Shown in pieces: positions 1-8,056 of a DNA stretch of 64,000 nucleotides. The DNA is from Streptomyces sp. TG1A-60 (GTDB taxonomy: Bacteria; Actinomycetota; Actinomycetes; Streptomycetales; Streptomycetaceae), in assembly GCF_037201975.1 (NCBI RefSeq), contig NZ_CP147520.1:1302001-1366000 (forward strand), given 5' to 3'. The notes below the pieces were generated by a model that saw nothing but the letters and a program-made list of their open reading frames with translations, was not told the origin of the DNA and did no database searches. Position 1 is the first letter of the stretch; each line of letters starts with the position of its first letter. The translations under genes and the position numbers were made by a program.

Positions 1-733
1 CCTCGGCGATCGCGCCGACCTCGGTGCGCATGCCGGTGGCCGTGACGACCATCTCGGCGCGGCCTCGGGTCAGCGCGGTGTTCATGAAGAGCATGCAGGT
101 GCGTTCGGCGACGGGTACGAGCTCGTCGCCGTCGGCCGCGGTGGGTGCGGTCGTCTTGGCGACGGGCTGGGACTCGCCGGTCAGCGCGGCCTCGGCGGCC
201 TCAACCGACTCGGCGACCACCAGGCGCCCGTCGGCCGGGACGCGGTCTCCGGCTTCCAGAAGGACGACGTCGCCAGGCACCAGGGCGCCGGCCGGGATCA
301 CCTTCACCTGCCCGTCGCGGCGCACGCGGGCGGTGGGGACCAGCATCTGGCGCAGCGCCTCCAGGCTGCGCTCGGCCCGGCGTTCCTGCAGGTATCCGAT
401 GGTGGCGTTGATGAGCAGGACGACGGTGATGACGAGGGCGTCCTTGACCTCGCCGATGATCCCTGCGACGACGGCAGCGGCAAGCAGGATGCCGATCAGC
501 CAGCTGCGGAACTGATCCAGCAGGCGCAGCCACTGCGGCCGGCGGGCCGGTTCGGCCAGTTCGTTGGCGCCCCAGGCGGCGGTCCGCTGCTCGGCGTCCG
601 CCGTGGTCAGGCCCGTGGCCGGGGCCACGTCGAGCAGGTCCGCCACTTCGGCGGCGTCGCGTCGGTAGGCGTGCGGCTGCGCGGGCGTCTGTACCGGCGG
701 AGTGTGGATTCCGGCCGTGGTCTGCTGAGGCAC
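1..733 (-). CDS. Cation-transporting P-type ATPase, N-terminal part (runs off window start)
   Basis: The visible 244 residues start at a GTG behind an AGGAG site. They hold the cation-ATPase N-terminal domain (about residues 21-62), two membrane helices (about 78-93 and 99-115) and the actuator domain with the TGES dephosphorylation motif at residues 185-188. The DKTGT phosphorylation site would lie beyond the window edge. Family knowledge: P2-type pumps of this architecture move Ca2+ or other cations with ATP. The start lies two bases past the stop of the upstream universal stress protein, so the two are almost certainly one transcript. The exact ion is not decided by what is visible. Confidence 0.9.
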   Translation of the reverse strand, partial: MPQQTTAGIHTPPVQTPAQPHAYRRDAAEVADLLDVAPATGLTTADAEQRTAAWGANELAEPARRPQWLRLLDQFRSWLIGILLAAAVVAGIIGEVKDALVITVVLLINATIGYLQERRAERSLEALRQMLVPTARVRRDGQVKVIPAGALVPGDVVLLEAGDRVPADGRLVVAESVEAAEAALTGESQPVAKTTAPTAADGDELVPVAERTCMLFMNTALTRGRAEMVVTATGMRTEVGAIAE

Positions 734-735
734 GG

Positions 736-1617
736 TCACTCCTTGCCGCGCACGACGGTGACCGGGCAGTGGGCGTGGTGCAGCAGGGCCTGGCTGACCG
801 AGCCGAGCAGCAGGCCGGTGAAGCCGCCCCGGCCCCGGGCGCCGGCCACCACCAGCTGGGCGCCGCGACTGGCGTCGGTCAGGGCCGGGCGGATCCTGGA
901 ACGCACCAGGCGCCGCTCCACCTCGACCTGGGGATGGACCTTCTGCCAGGAGGCCACCGTCTCGTCCAGCAGGTGCTGCTCGGCCTCGAGGAGACGGTCG
1001 GCGTCCGCCACCACGGCGGTCAGGGGATCGCCGGGGCCTTCGTAGGCGCGCTCGCTCCACGTGTTCCACACGTGTACGGCCACCAGCGGCACCTTGCGCA
1101 GGGCGGCCTCGGCGAACGCGAACTCCACCGCCGCCTCGCCGGCTTCGGAGCCGTCCACGGCCAGTACCACTGGGCCGGCCGGATCGGGGCGGCCCCGCAC
1201 CACCATCAGAGGGCAGCGGCCGTGGGCGGCCAGATGCACCGCCGTCGAGCCCAGCAGCAGCCCGGCGAAGCTGCCCAGGCCCCGGCTGCCGACCACCGCC
1301 AGCGACGCCGACCGCGACTCGATCTCCAGCACCTCAAGCGCCTCCCCGGCCACCACCGACCGGGTGATCTCGATGTCCGGCGCGATCGCGCGCGCCCGTT
1401 CCTCGGCGCGGGCCAGTGCCCCCCGCGCCATCGGCTCCAGGCCGTGGTCGGCAGGGTTCCACGGTGGTCCTCCGGTCGGCAGGCGTCCGAGCCCATGGCC
1501 GAAGGCGTGCACGATCCGCAGTCCCGCCCCTCGCAGGTGCGCCTCACGGGCCGCGGCCTCGACCGCGCCGATGCTGGAGGCGGAACCGTCCACGCCTACG
1601 ATCACTGGATCACTCAC
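736..1617 (-). CDS. Universal stress protein, two tandem UspA domains
   Basis: 293 aa. It begins at GTG (VSDPVIVGVDGS) with GGGAG seven bases upstream; the open frame extends further upstream but without family similarity. Each half opens with a VGVDGS or AVDGSE strand-loop and ends with the ATP-binding signature G-x2-G-x9-G (GSRGLGSFAGLLLGS, then GARGRGGFTGLLLGS). Known role of the family: ATP-binding cytosolic proteins induced by hypoxia, stasis and other stresses. Downstream it is coupled to the P-type ATPase. Two GGGCC-N4-GGCCC-type boxes lie 82-117 bp upstream of the start. Confidence 0.93.
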   Translation of the reverse strand: MSDPVIVGVDGSASSIGAVEAAAREAHLRGAGLRIVHAFGHGLGRLPTGGPPWNPADHGLEPMARGALARAEERARAIAPDIEITRSVVAGEALEVLEIESRSASLAVVGSRGLGSFAGLLLGSTAVHLAAHGRCPLMVVRGRPDPAGPVVLAVDGSEAGEAAVEFAFAEAALRKVPLVAVHVWNTWSERAYEGPGDPLTAVVADADRLLEAEQHLLDETVASWQKVHPQVEVERRLVRSRIRPALTDASRGAQLVVAGARGRGGFTGLLLGSVSQALLHHAHCPVTVVRGKE

Positions 1618-1698
1618 TGGATACTCCCGTCCCGGGGCCATCGCCGACGCGCGGCCCTTCGGCTTCAAGCCTCGGTGCGGCCACCCTGATACGCCCAG

Positions 1699-1733
1699 GG
1701 GCCGTCGGGCCGTCCCATGGGGCCACTCGGCCC
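1699..1733. promoter_or_regulatory. Pair of DevR/OsdR-like palindromes
   Basis: Two boxes 21 bp apart: 1699-1712 (GGGCCGTCGGGCCG, one mismatch to GGGCC-N4-GGCCC) and 1720-1733 (GGGCCACTCGGCCC, perfect). They lie between the divergent universal stress protein (start 1617) and the antiporter regulatory subunit (start 1904). The 5+4+5 geometry equals that of the mycobacterial DevR box (GGGAC-N4-GTCCC). Binding by an OsdR-type regulator is inferred. Confidence 0.6.
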
Positions 1734-1903
1734 TGTCGGGTCCCCCCGGGTGCTCAGCACACTGATCACCGGCCGCGCGGGATCGGACACCTGCGGTACG
1801 AGGGCTTGAGTACCCCGCGACGCCTGCCGAAGACCTGTGCACGGCGGGCCGGGACCACGGGCCCGCGCTGGAAATCCGGATGCGTGACGACGGGGAGATC
1901 CAC

Positions 1904-2383
1904 ATGGACGTCAACGAGGTGCTGCTGCCCGGAGTGGGGCTGCGGTACGAGTTCGTCAACCACGAGGGCGACCGGATCGGGGTCGTCGCCCAGCGCTCGG
2001 GCGACTTCGAACTGGTGGTGTACCCCTGCGACGACCCTGATGAGGCCCACTCGGTCCTCCGACTCACCAGCCAGGAGGCCGACACCCTCGCCGAGATCCT
2101 CGGCGCCCCGCGCATCGCCGAGCGGTTCGCCGACCTGACCCGCGAGGTGCCTGGTCTGAGCGCGGGTCAGGTCGAGGTACGTCCCGGCAGCCCGTTCGCC
2201 GACCGCGCCCTGGGAGAGACCCGAGCCCGGACCCGCACCGGCGCCTCGATCGTGGCCGTCGTCCGCGGCGAGGACGTGATCGCCTCCCCCGGCCCCGGCC
2301 AGACCCTGCGGGCCGGAGACATCCTGGTGGTGATCGGCACCCGCGAGGGCATCGCCGACGTCCAGCGCATCATCCAGGGCTGA
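1904..2383 (+). CDS. K+/H+ antiporter regulatory subunit (KhtT-like, TrkA-C domain)
   Basis: 159 aa. ATG at 1904 has GGGAG six bases upstream; an in-frame ATG at 1880 lacks a good site. The N-terminal part (about 1-75) is the KhtT/AmhM-type domain beginning VNEVLLPGVGLRYEF. The C-terminal part (about 85-158) is a RCK_C/TrkA-C domain ending GDILVVIGTREGIADVQRI. In the family this soluble subunit gates a CPA2-type antiporter in response to nucleotides or pH. The antiporter gene starts two bases after its stop. Confidence 0.88.
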   Translation: MDVNEVLLPGVGLRYEFVNHEGDRIGVVAQRSGDFELVVYPCDDPDEAHSVLRLTSQEADTLAEILGAPRIAERFADLTREVPGLSAGQVEVRPGSPFADRALGETRARTRTGASIVAVVRGEDVIASPGPGQTLRAGDILVVIGTREGIADVQRIIQG

Positions 2384-2385
2384 CG

Positions 2386-3642
2386 GTGCACACGCCCGTC
2401 GCCCTGCTGCTGGAGCTGGGCATCATCCTGGCCGCGCTGAGCCTGCTCGGCACGGTCGCACGGCGCTTCGCCCTCTCGCCCGTGCCGCTGTACCTGGTGG
2501 CCGGACTGGCCCTGGGCGACGGCGGGATCGCGCCGGTTCCGGCCGCCCGGGAGTTCGTCGACATGGGCGCCGCCATCGGCGTGATCCTGCTGCTCCTGGT
2601 CCTCGGCCTGGACTTCACCGTCCGGGAGTTCACCGTCAGCCTCCGCCGCCACCGTTCCTCCGCCGCCGTCGACCTCGTCCTCAACGCCACTCCCGGCGCC
2701 GTGGCCGGCTGGCTGCTCGGCCTGGACGCCGGCGGGATCCTGGCGCTGGCGGGCGCCACGTACGTCTCGTCCTCCGGCATCGTCGCCCGCCTGCTCGGCG
2801 ACCTGCGCCGATTGGGCAACCGGGAGACCCCAGCGGTGCTGTCCGTGCTGGTGGTGGAGGACTTCGTGATGGCCGCCTACCTGCCGCTGCTCGCCGTCGT
2901 CGTCTCCGGAGGCACCTGGTGGCAGGCGCTGCTCGCCGTCGCGGCCGCCATGACGGCCGTCGCCGCGGCCATCACCGCCTCCTGGCGCTGGGGCCACCAG
3001 GTCGGCCGGGTCCTATCCCACCCCGACGCCGAGCAGGTACTGCTCCGCGTTCTAGGTGTCACCCTCATCGTGGCCGCGCTGGCCGAGATCATCCACGTCT
3101 CGGCCGCCGTCGGTGCCTTCCTGATCGGCCTTGCCCTGACCGGCACCGCGGCCGACCGGGCCCGGGCCGTGCTCAGCCCGCTGCGCGACCTGTTCGCCGC
3201 GGTGTTCTTCCTCGCCCTCGGCCTGTCCGTCGATCCAGGTGACTTGCTGCCGATGCTGCCCGCCGCCCTGGCGCTGGCCGTGGTCACGGCCGCCACCAAG
3301 CTGGCCTCCGGCTGGTACGCCGCCGGACGCGAGGGCGCGGGCCGCCGCGGCCGGCTGCGGGCCGGAACCGCGCTCATCGCCCGCGGCGAGTTCTCTGTCG
3401 TCATCATCGGTCTGGCCGCTCCCGCGCAGGGCCGCCTTGCCGCGCTGGTCACCACCTACGTGATGCTTCTCGCCGTCTGCGGCCCCGTCCTCACCCGCTT
3501 CGCGCCCACCCGGCCGGCCCCCCGCCCTTCCGCACAGCGGAACAGGGCGGCGGGCCTCGTACCGGACGCGATCAGCGCCGCGCACCCGCTCCCCGCACCA
3601 CCGCGACCGGACAGTGAGCGTGGTGCAGCAGGGCCTGGCTGA
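2386..3642 (+). CDS. Cation:proton antiporter, CPA2 family (KhtU/KefB-like)
   Basis: 418 aa from GTG, with two bases between it and the regulatory subunit. Hydrophobic segments occupy most of residues 5-375 (roughly 11-12 helices). The ASSSGIV-like signature of CPA2 proteins appears as YVSSSGIVARLLGD near residue 125, followed by VVEDFVMA with the conserved acidic residue. No RCK domain is fused, which agrees with the separate KhtT-like subunit. Likely role: K+ (or other monovalent cation) efflux in exchange for H+ at the membrane. Its Pro/Arg-rich C-terminal tail (about 45 residues) overlaps the 3' end of the convergent stress protein gene by 71 bp. Confidence 0.88.
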   Translation: MHTPVALLLELGIILAALSLLGTVARRFALSPVPLYLVAGLALGDGGIAPVPAAREFVDMGAAIGVILLLLVLGLDFTVREFTVSLRRHRSSAAVDLVLNATPGAVAGWLLGLDAGGILALAGATYVSSSGIVARLLGDLRRLGNRETPAVLSVLVVEDFVMAAYLPLLAVVVSGGTWWQALLAVAAAMTAVAAAITASWRWGHQVGRVLSHPDAEQVLLRVLGVTLIVAALAEIIHVSAAVGAFLIGLALTGTAADRARAVLSPLRDLFAAVFFLALGLSVDPGDLLPMLPAALALAVVTAATKLASGWYAAGREGAGRRGRLRAGTALIARGEFSVVIIGLAAPAQGRLAALVTTYVMLLAVCGPVLTRFAPTRPAPRPSAQRNRAAGLVPDAISAAHPLPAPPRPDSERGAAGPG

Positions 3643-4459
3643 CCGAGCCGAGCAGCAGCCCGGCGAACCCGCCACGCCCCCGGGCACCGACCACCACCAG
3701 CTGGGCGGACTGGCTCGCTTCGATCAACGCCTCCCGCGTCCCGCCATGCACCACCCTGTGCTCCACCACCACACCCGGGTACCGCTCCTGGCGGCCGGCG
3801 AGCGCCTCGGACAGCAGGCGCTCCTCCTCCCCGGCCAGGGCGCCGGGCGGGTTCGCGTACGGCGTCGACGCGTCCTGCGGTGCGGACATCGGCGCGTTCC
3901 ACGTGGTCCAGGCGTGCAGTGCCACCAGCGGCGCCTTCCGCAGCTCGGCCTCGGCGAAGGCGAAGTCCATCGCATGCTCGCCCACGGCCGATCCGTCGAC
4001 GCCCAGCACGATCGGGCCCTCCGCACTCGGCTGCTCACGCACGACCAGCACCGGACACCGACCGTGTGCCGCCAGGTGCACCGAGGTCGACCCGACCAAC
4101 AGCCCGACGAACCCGCCCATGCCACGGGACCCGACCACCACCAGCTCGGCCGCACGCGACTGCGCCTCCAGGACCATCAGCGGCTCACCGGTCACCACGG
4201 CATGGCTGACGTCGACCTCCGGCGCCGCAGCGCGCGCACGCTCCACCGCCTCGGCCACCAGACGGTCGGCCATGTTCCGGAGCCCGCCGTCGGACGGGCC
4301 CAGCGGTGACGGGCCCAGGGGCACGTGCAGCGCGGGCCAGAAGAACGCGTGCACCACCCGCAGCCGAGCCCCGCGCAGCCGCGCCTCCCGTGCCGCCGCC
4401 TCCACTGCGGCGAGACTCGACGCCGCCCCGTCCACACCGACTACCACCAGAGCACTCAT
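3572..4459 (-). CDS. Universal stress protein, two tandem UspA domains
   Basis: 295 aa. ATG at 4459 is preceded by GGGAGG at four bases. Domain 1 begins SALVVVGVDGAASS and carries GSRGMGGFVGLLVGS; domain 2 carries VLGVDGSAVGEHA and GARGRGGFAGLLLGS, so both ATP-binding loops are intact. It is a paralogue of the protein at 736-1617, with a nearly identical C-terminal stretch (GFAGLLLGSVSQALLHHAHCP). The gene is convergent with, and overlaps, the antiporter gene. Two boxes of the island palindrome lie 70-105 bp upstream. Confidence 0.93.
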   Translation of the reverse strand: MSALVVVGVDGAASSLAAVEAAAREARLRGARLRVVHAFFWPALHVPLGPSPLGPSDGGLRNMADRLVAEAVERARAAAPEVDVSHAVVTGEPLMVLEAQSRAAELVVVGSRGMGGFVGLLVGSTSVHLAAHGRCPVLVVREQPSAEGPIVLGVDGSAVGEHAMDFAFAEAELRKAPLVALHAWTTWNAPMSAPQDASTPYANPPGALAGEEERLLSEALAGRQERYPGVVVEHRVVHGGTREALIEASQSAQLVVVGARGRGGFAGLLLGSVSQALLHHAHCPVAVVRGAGARR

Positions 4460-4528
4460 CGTGCCTCCCGCATCCAGTACGCCATTGCTGTCACCCCCAG
4501 ACTCACCCGGCCCCTCCCCTTCTGCATG

Positions 4529-4564
4529 GGGCCTGATGGCGCCACTGCCAGGGCCGACCGGCAC
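4529..4564. promoter_or_regulatory. Pair of DevR/OsdR-like palindromes
   Basis: 4529-4542 (GGGCCTGATGGCGC) and 4551-4564 (GGGCCGACCGGCAC), each 9 of 10 to GGGCC-N4-GGCCC and 22 bp apart, upstream of the stress protein starting at 4459. Function is inferred from the repeated pattern across the island. Confidence 0.5.
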
Positions 4565-5342
4565 TCCCCTGCGGCGGCGTGCCCAGGCGACGGCCGGTCC
4601 TGTACCGGTTGTCCGGCGCGCCGACCACCGGGCGTCGTGGGTCGGGCCTTACCCCTCCGCTCTGGCGAAGGGCCGTACAGACGCGGAGGAGCAGCCGGGA
4701 GCTGCGCACCGCGCCATCAGGATCCGCGACAAGCGAGTGGGCCCTCCTCCCCGACAGCACGGTGGACGGTCCCGGCAATGATCCACTGGGCGATGGCCAA
4801 AGAATGGGCCGAGAACTCACCGGAGAACAGCACGGAACAGCCCGGGCTCAGTCTGGCGGGGCTGGCGGCCGTCACGGACTTCAACCATGGTCGTTCCGCA
4901 TCTCCGCCGCGCCCTCAGCCAGTGCCGGCGCCGTGGCAGCGGTGAGCGCAACTGCCCAGCCCCACCTGATGTTTGCGCTTCCCCCAACCCCCGGTCAGCC
5001 CCGGCCACCCCCGGCCAGGTGGTCGCCGTTCCGGCCTTCGCCGTGGCGGTCTCGGCACCGACCAGGTCCAGGCGACAAGAGGGCAGTTCGGCCCGGAAGC
5101 TCAGGACCAGTTGGCCCTGCCCCGTCAAGCCGGTGCGCGGGAGGCTGAGAGGGCATCGTGGGGCCGGCTACCCGGGACCGTCCAACGGGACAGCGGCGAC
5201 CGGACCGGCCGCCCTCACCCGCGAGTTCCGGCCCCCGATGCCCACCGCAGGAGCACATGGCCCGGCGGGGATACGGGACGGTGTGCGCGGGTCGCACGCA
5301 AGGGAAACCGGTCGCACTCCGCTTGCACCGGTGGAGGAGGGA
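4565..5342. other. Gene-free stretch of about 780 bp
   Basis: I see no coding sequence with convincing similarity or ribosome binding site here. Open frames in both directions are the ordinary by-products of high GC. The stretch holds the upstream regions of the divergent stress protein (4459) and CBS protein (5343). A remnant of a lost gene cannot be excluded. Confidence 0.4.
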
Positions 5343-6074
5343 ATGGCCGTGAAGACCTGCAAGGTCGGCGAAGTGATGACTCCCGCGGTCGTCGAAGTCC
5401 GCCAGGAGACACCGTTCAAGGACGTGGCACGGTTGCTGGCCCGGCACCGGATCAGCGGCCTGCCGGTGGTGGACGCCGATGACAAGGTCCTCGGCGTGAT
5501 CTCCGAGACCGAGCTGGTCCGCCGGCAGGCGGCGCAGGCCCGACGAGATAAGGAAGGCCGCTTCCGGCTGCCGGCGCTGCGCCGGAAGGCACGTGTCGCC
5601 GCTGCCAAGGCCCGTGCCATGACCGCCGGGCAGCTGATGTCGACACCCGCGATCACCGTGCACCCGGAGCAACGCGTCGCGGACGCCGCACGGGTGATGG
5701 AACGTCACCACATCGAACGGCTGCCCGTGGTGGACGAGGAGGATCGCCTGCTCGGCATCGCCACTCGCCGTGACCTGCTGAGGGTCTTCCTTCGCACCGA
5801 CGAGGAGATCCGTCAGGAGATCATCGACCAGGTCCTGACCAACGCCATGTGCCTGCCGCCCCACACCGTCATCGTCTCGGTCCACGACGGGACGGCCACG
5901 CTGGAGGGACGCCTGGAACGCCGCAGCGACATCCCGGTGGCCGTCCAGCTCACCTGGCGGGTGGACGGCGTCGTGGGCGTGATGAACAGTCTCACGTTCC
6001 GCGTCGACGACACCCGCGCGCCCGAGAAACACTCCTCGCGCCGGATCGCCCACCACTGGCTCCCCGAGCGGTAG
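5343..6074 (+). CDS. CBS-pair plus BON domain protein
   Basis: 243 aa. ATG at 5343 follows GGAGGAGG. CBS1 (about residues 8-65: VGEVMTPAVVEV, then ISGLPVVDADDKVLGVIS) and CBS2 (about 95-150: AGQLMSTPAITV, then IERLPVVDEEDRLLGIATRRDLL) are followed by a BON domain (about 165-225: VIVSVHDGTATLEGRL and VVGVMNSLTFRVDD). Family knowledge: CBS pairs bind adenosyl ligands and act as energy sensors; BON domains bind phospholipid or protein surfaces. A paralogue with the same order lies at 16345-17049. The gene stands alone between divergent promoter DNA and the PTS relic. Confidence 0.88.
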   Translation: MAVKTCKVGEVMTPAVVEVRQETPFKDVARLLARHRISGLPVVDADDKVLGVISETELVRRQAAQARRDKEGRFRLPALRRKARVAAAKARAMTAGQLMSTPAITVHPEQRVADAARVMERHHIERLPVVDEEDRLLGIATRRDLLRVFLRTDEEIRQEIIDQVLTNAMCLPPHTVIVSVHDGTATLEGRLERRSDIPVAVQLTWRVDGVVGVMNSLTFRVDDTRAPEKHSSRRIAHHWLPER

Positions 6075-6218
6075 TCCTGGCGCCCGCTTCAGCGACGCAC
6101 CGCTGGTACGGCAGCCACGACCACTCCGGCGTCCCCGTCACCCGGCGCCGTTCGCACCACCGTCCCCGAACCTCAGCCCAACCAACCAGCACAGCCCAGT
6201 CCGCAAGGAGCAGAGCGC

Positions 6219-6875
6219 ATGACCGACTCCGTTGTCCCCCTCATCAATCCCCAACTGATCGACCTCGACCTGACGGCGGAGAACAAGGACGCAGCCGTCC
6301 GCGCACTCGCCGAGCGCCTGGCCGGCCAGGGCCGGGTCACCGACCTCGACGCCTTTCTCGCCGACATCGCCGCCCGCGAGGAACAGATGCCCACCGGCCT
6401 GGAGGGCGGGATCGGCATCCCGCACGCCCGCTCCGCCCACGTCACCCAGCCGAGCCTGGCCTTCGCGCGCAGCCCGCGGGGCGTGGACTTCGGCGCGCCG
6501 GACGGCGCCGACGACGCCCACCTGAGCATCCTCTCCGCACTGGCCAGACGCCTGATGGACAGCGACTTCACCCGTGCCCTGCGTACGGTCGCGGAGCCGG
6601 CCGCAGCCGCCGCGCTCATCACCGGCGACCCACCCCCGGACGAGACCCGGACGACCGAGACGGCCCGAGTCCCGGCCCAAGCCCCGGCTCGGGCGAACGC
6701 CGTGGAGCCTGCCGCGGAGAGCGAGTCCCGGCCGTCGCTGCGGCTGGTCGCCGTCACTTCCTGCCCGACCGGCATCGCGCACACGTACATGGCCGCCGAG
6801 TCGCTCCAGCAAGCCGCCGCCGATCGGGGCGCCGAGCTGACCGTGGAGCCCCAGGGCTCGGCGGGCTTCACCCGG
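6219..6875 (+). pseudogene. Fructose PTS EIIA-EIIB, truncated by deletion
   Basis: ATG at 6219 behind AAGGAG. Residues 1-145 are an EIIA(Fru) domain with the active-site GIGIPHARS histidine. A Pro/Ala linker follows, then the start of EIIB ([19 protein letters not shown], with the phosphorylated Cys) up to about residue 218. At about 6875 similarity stops and the next sequence encodes the end of an unrelated membrane protein in another frame. The EIIC transporter domain is absent, so fructose uptake by this gene is not possible. The open frame runs on to 7547 only as out-of-frame noise. Confidence 0.8.
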
Positions 6876-7125
6876 CTACGTCTCGCCCGCCCCTGCCCGA
6901 GCCGCAGCCCTGGCGATCGCCTGGTACACAGCCATCGTCTATGCGATCGCCCGCGCCGGGGCGCTCGCGAGCAGCGGCTGGTGGCCCACAGCGACCCTCG
7001 TCGCCGCCGTGAGCGGGCTCGCCCTCAAGGCGGTGTGGTTCGACCGGTGGCTCAGCGTCGGCGTGCTGCTCGACGTGGGCGTCATCGTGGCCGTGGTGTG
7101 CACTTGGCCCGCCTCCGTCTACTGA
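6876..7125 (+). pseudogene. C-terminal fragment of a membrane protein fused to the PTS relic
   Basis: Read in the frame ending at the TGA at 7123-7125, this encodes about 80 residues with three hydrophobic segments ([34 protein letters not shown] and [18 protein letters not shown]). It has no start codon of its own and begins exactly where the EIIB domain breaks off, which is best explained by a deletion joining two genes. The parent family was not recognised. Confidence 0.6.
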
Positions 7126-7235
7126 GGACGAGCCGGCCCTTCGATTCTCCCCGTGACGGCTCGTATGGCCAACAACGCCCAGCCCTGCCTCGCCCGAAGC
7201 GTCCTGGGCAAGGCTCTCAGCGCGGTAGCAGCTCA

Positions 7236-7267
7236 GAACCCCGGCCGGATCACCCCGGCCGGGGTTC
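7236..7267. terminator. Bidirectional hairpin terminator
   Basis: Perfect 11-bp stem GAACCCCGGCC / GGCCGGGGTTC with a 10-base loop, followed by CTTC. It lies between the end of the membrane-protein relic (7125) and the end of pflA (7310, opposite strand) and can serve both. Confidence 0.75.
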
Positions 7268-7309
7268 TTCGGGCTTGTGCATCTCGCTCACCCGCGACGG
7301 GCCACTCGT

Positions 7310-8056
7310 TCAAAGGGCCCGCAGCCCATGCTCCCGGAACTGCTCGCGCACCCGCTCCGTCAGGCCCGGATCCGGCGTGGGTGTGTCGCGCAGGGGGAAG
7401 GGAAGCCCCAGCACGTCGTACTTGTGGGCGCCGAGCTTGTGGAACGGCAGGACGTCCACCCGGTCGACGTTGCCCAGCCCGCGGAGGAACGCACCGAGCC
7501 CATCGACGGCCACCGGATCGTCGGTCCAGCCGGGCACCAGGACATAGCGGATCCACACGGGGACGCCGAGCCGGTCCAAGCGGGTGGCGAAGTTGAGGGT
7601 CGGGGAGAGGTCTCCTCGGGTCAGCTTCCGGTACGTGCGGACGTCGAAGGACTTGATGTCCAGCAGCACCAGGTCGGTGTCGGCGAGAAGCTCGTCGGTG
7701 GCGCGGGCGCCGAGGAAGCCGGAGGTGTCGAGCGCGGTGTGCAGACCGAGCTCCTTGCAACGGCGGAAGATCCCGGCCGTGAACGCCGACTGGAGCAGGG
7801 CCTCGCCGCCGGTGAGGGTTACTCCCCCGCCTGCGGTGGTGATGAAGGGCCGGTACTTCTCGATCTCGGCCATCATCTTGTCCACGGTGGTCTGTTTCCC
7901 GTCGCGCATGTGCCAGGTGTCCGGGTTGGCGCAGTACAGGCAGCGCAGCGGGCAGCCGCTGACGAACAGCACGAACCGGGTCCCGGGACCGTCCACTCCC
8001 GTGGACAGGTCCCAGGAGTGGACCCGGCCCGTCATCGGCTCGACCGTGGTGCTCAC
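7310..8056 (-). CDS. pflA: Pyruvate formate-lyase activating enzyme (radical SAM)
   Basis: 248 aa from GTG. The radical-SAM cluster motif C-x3-C-x2-C is at Cys35, Cys39 and Cys42 (GCPLRCLYC), and the SAM-binding GGE follows as [12 protein letters not shown]. The length matches the family (about 245 aa). It uses SAM and a 4Fe-4S cluster to place the glycyl radical on PflB. Its start overlaps the pflB stop by four bases (GTGA), so the pair is translationally coupled. The expected reduced-flavodoxin partner is not in the window. Confidence 0.96.
   Translation of the reverse strand: MSTTVEPMTGRVHSWDLSTGVDGPGTRFVLFVSGCPLRCLYCANPDTWHMRDGKQTTVDKMMAEIEKYRPFITTAGGGVTLTGGEALLQSAFTAGIFRRCKELGLHTALDTSGFLGARATDELLADTDLVLLDIKSFDVRTYRKLTRGDLSPTLNFATRLDRLGVPVWIRYVLVPGWTDDPVAVDGLGAFLRGLGNVDRVDVLPFHKLGAHKYDVLGLPFPLRDTPTPDPGLTERVREQFREHGLRAL

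Noticed and set aside
4503..5148. Open frames of 105 and 189 codons between the stress protein and the CBS gene
   Set aside because: No ribosome site, no motif, and the two strands are equally open, as expected from GC content alone.
5161..5220. DevR-like box upstream of the CBS-BON gene at 5343
   Set aside because: GGGAC and GGACC half-sites are present but no arrangement gives better than about 6 of 10 matches with the 4-bp spacer.
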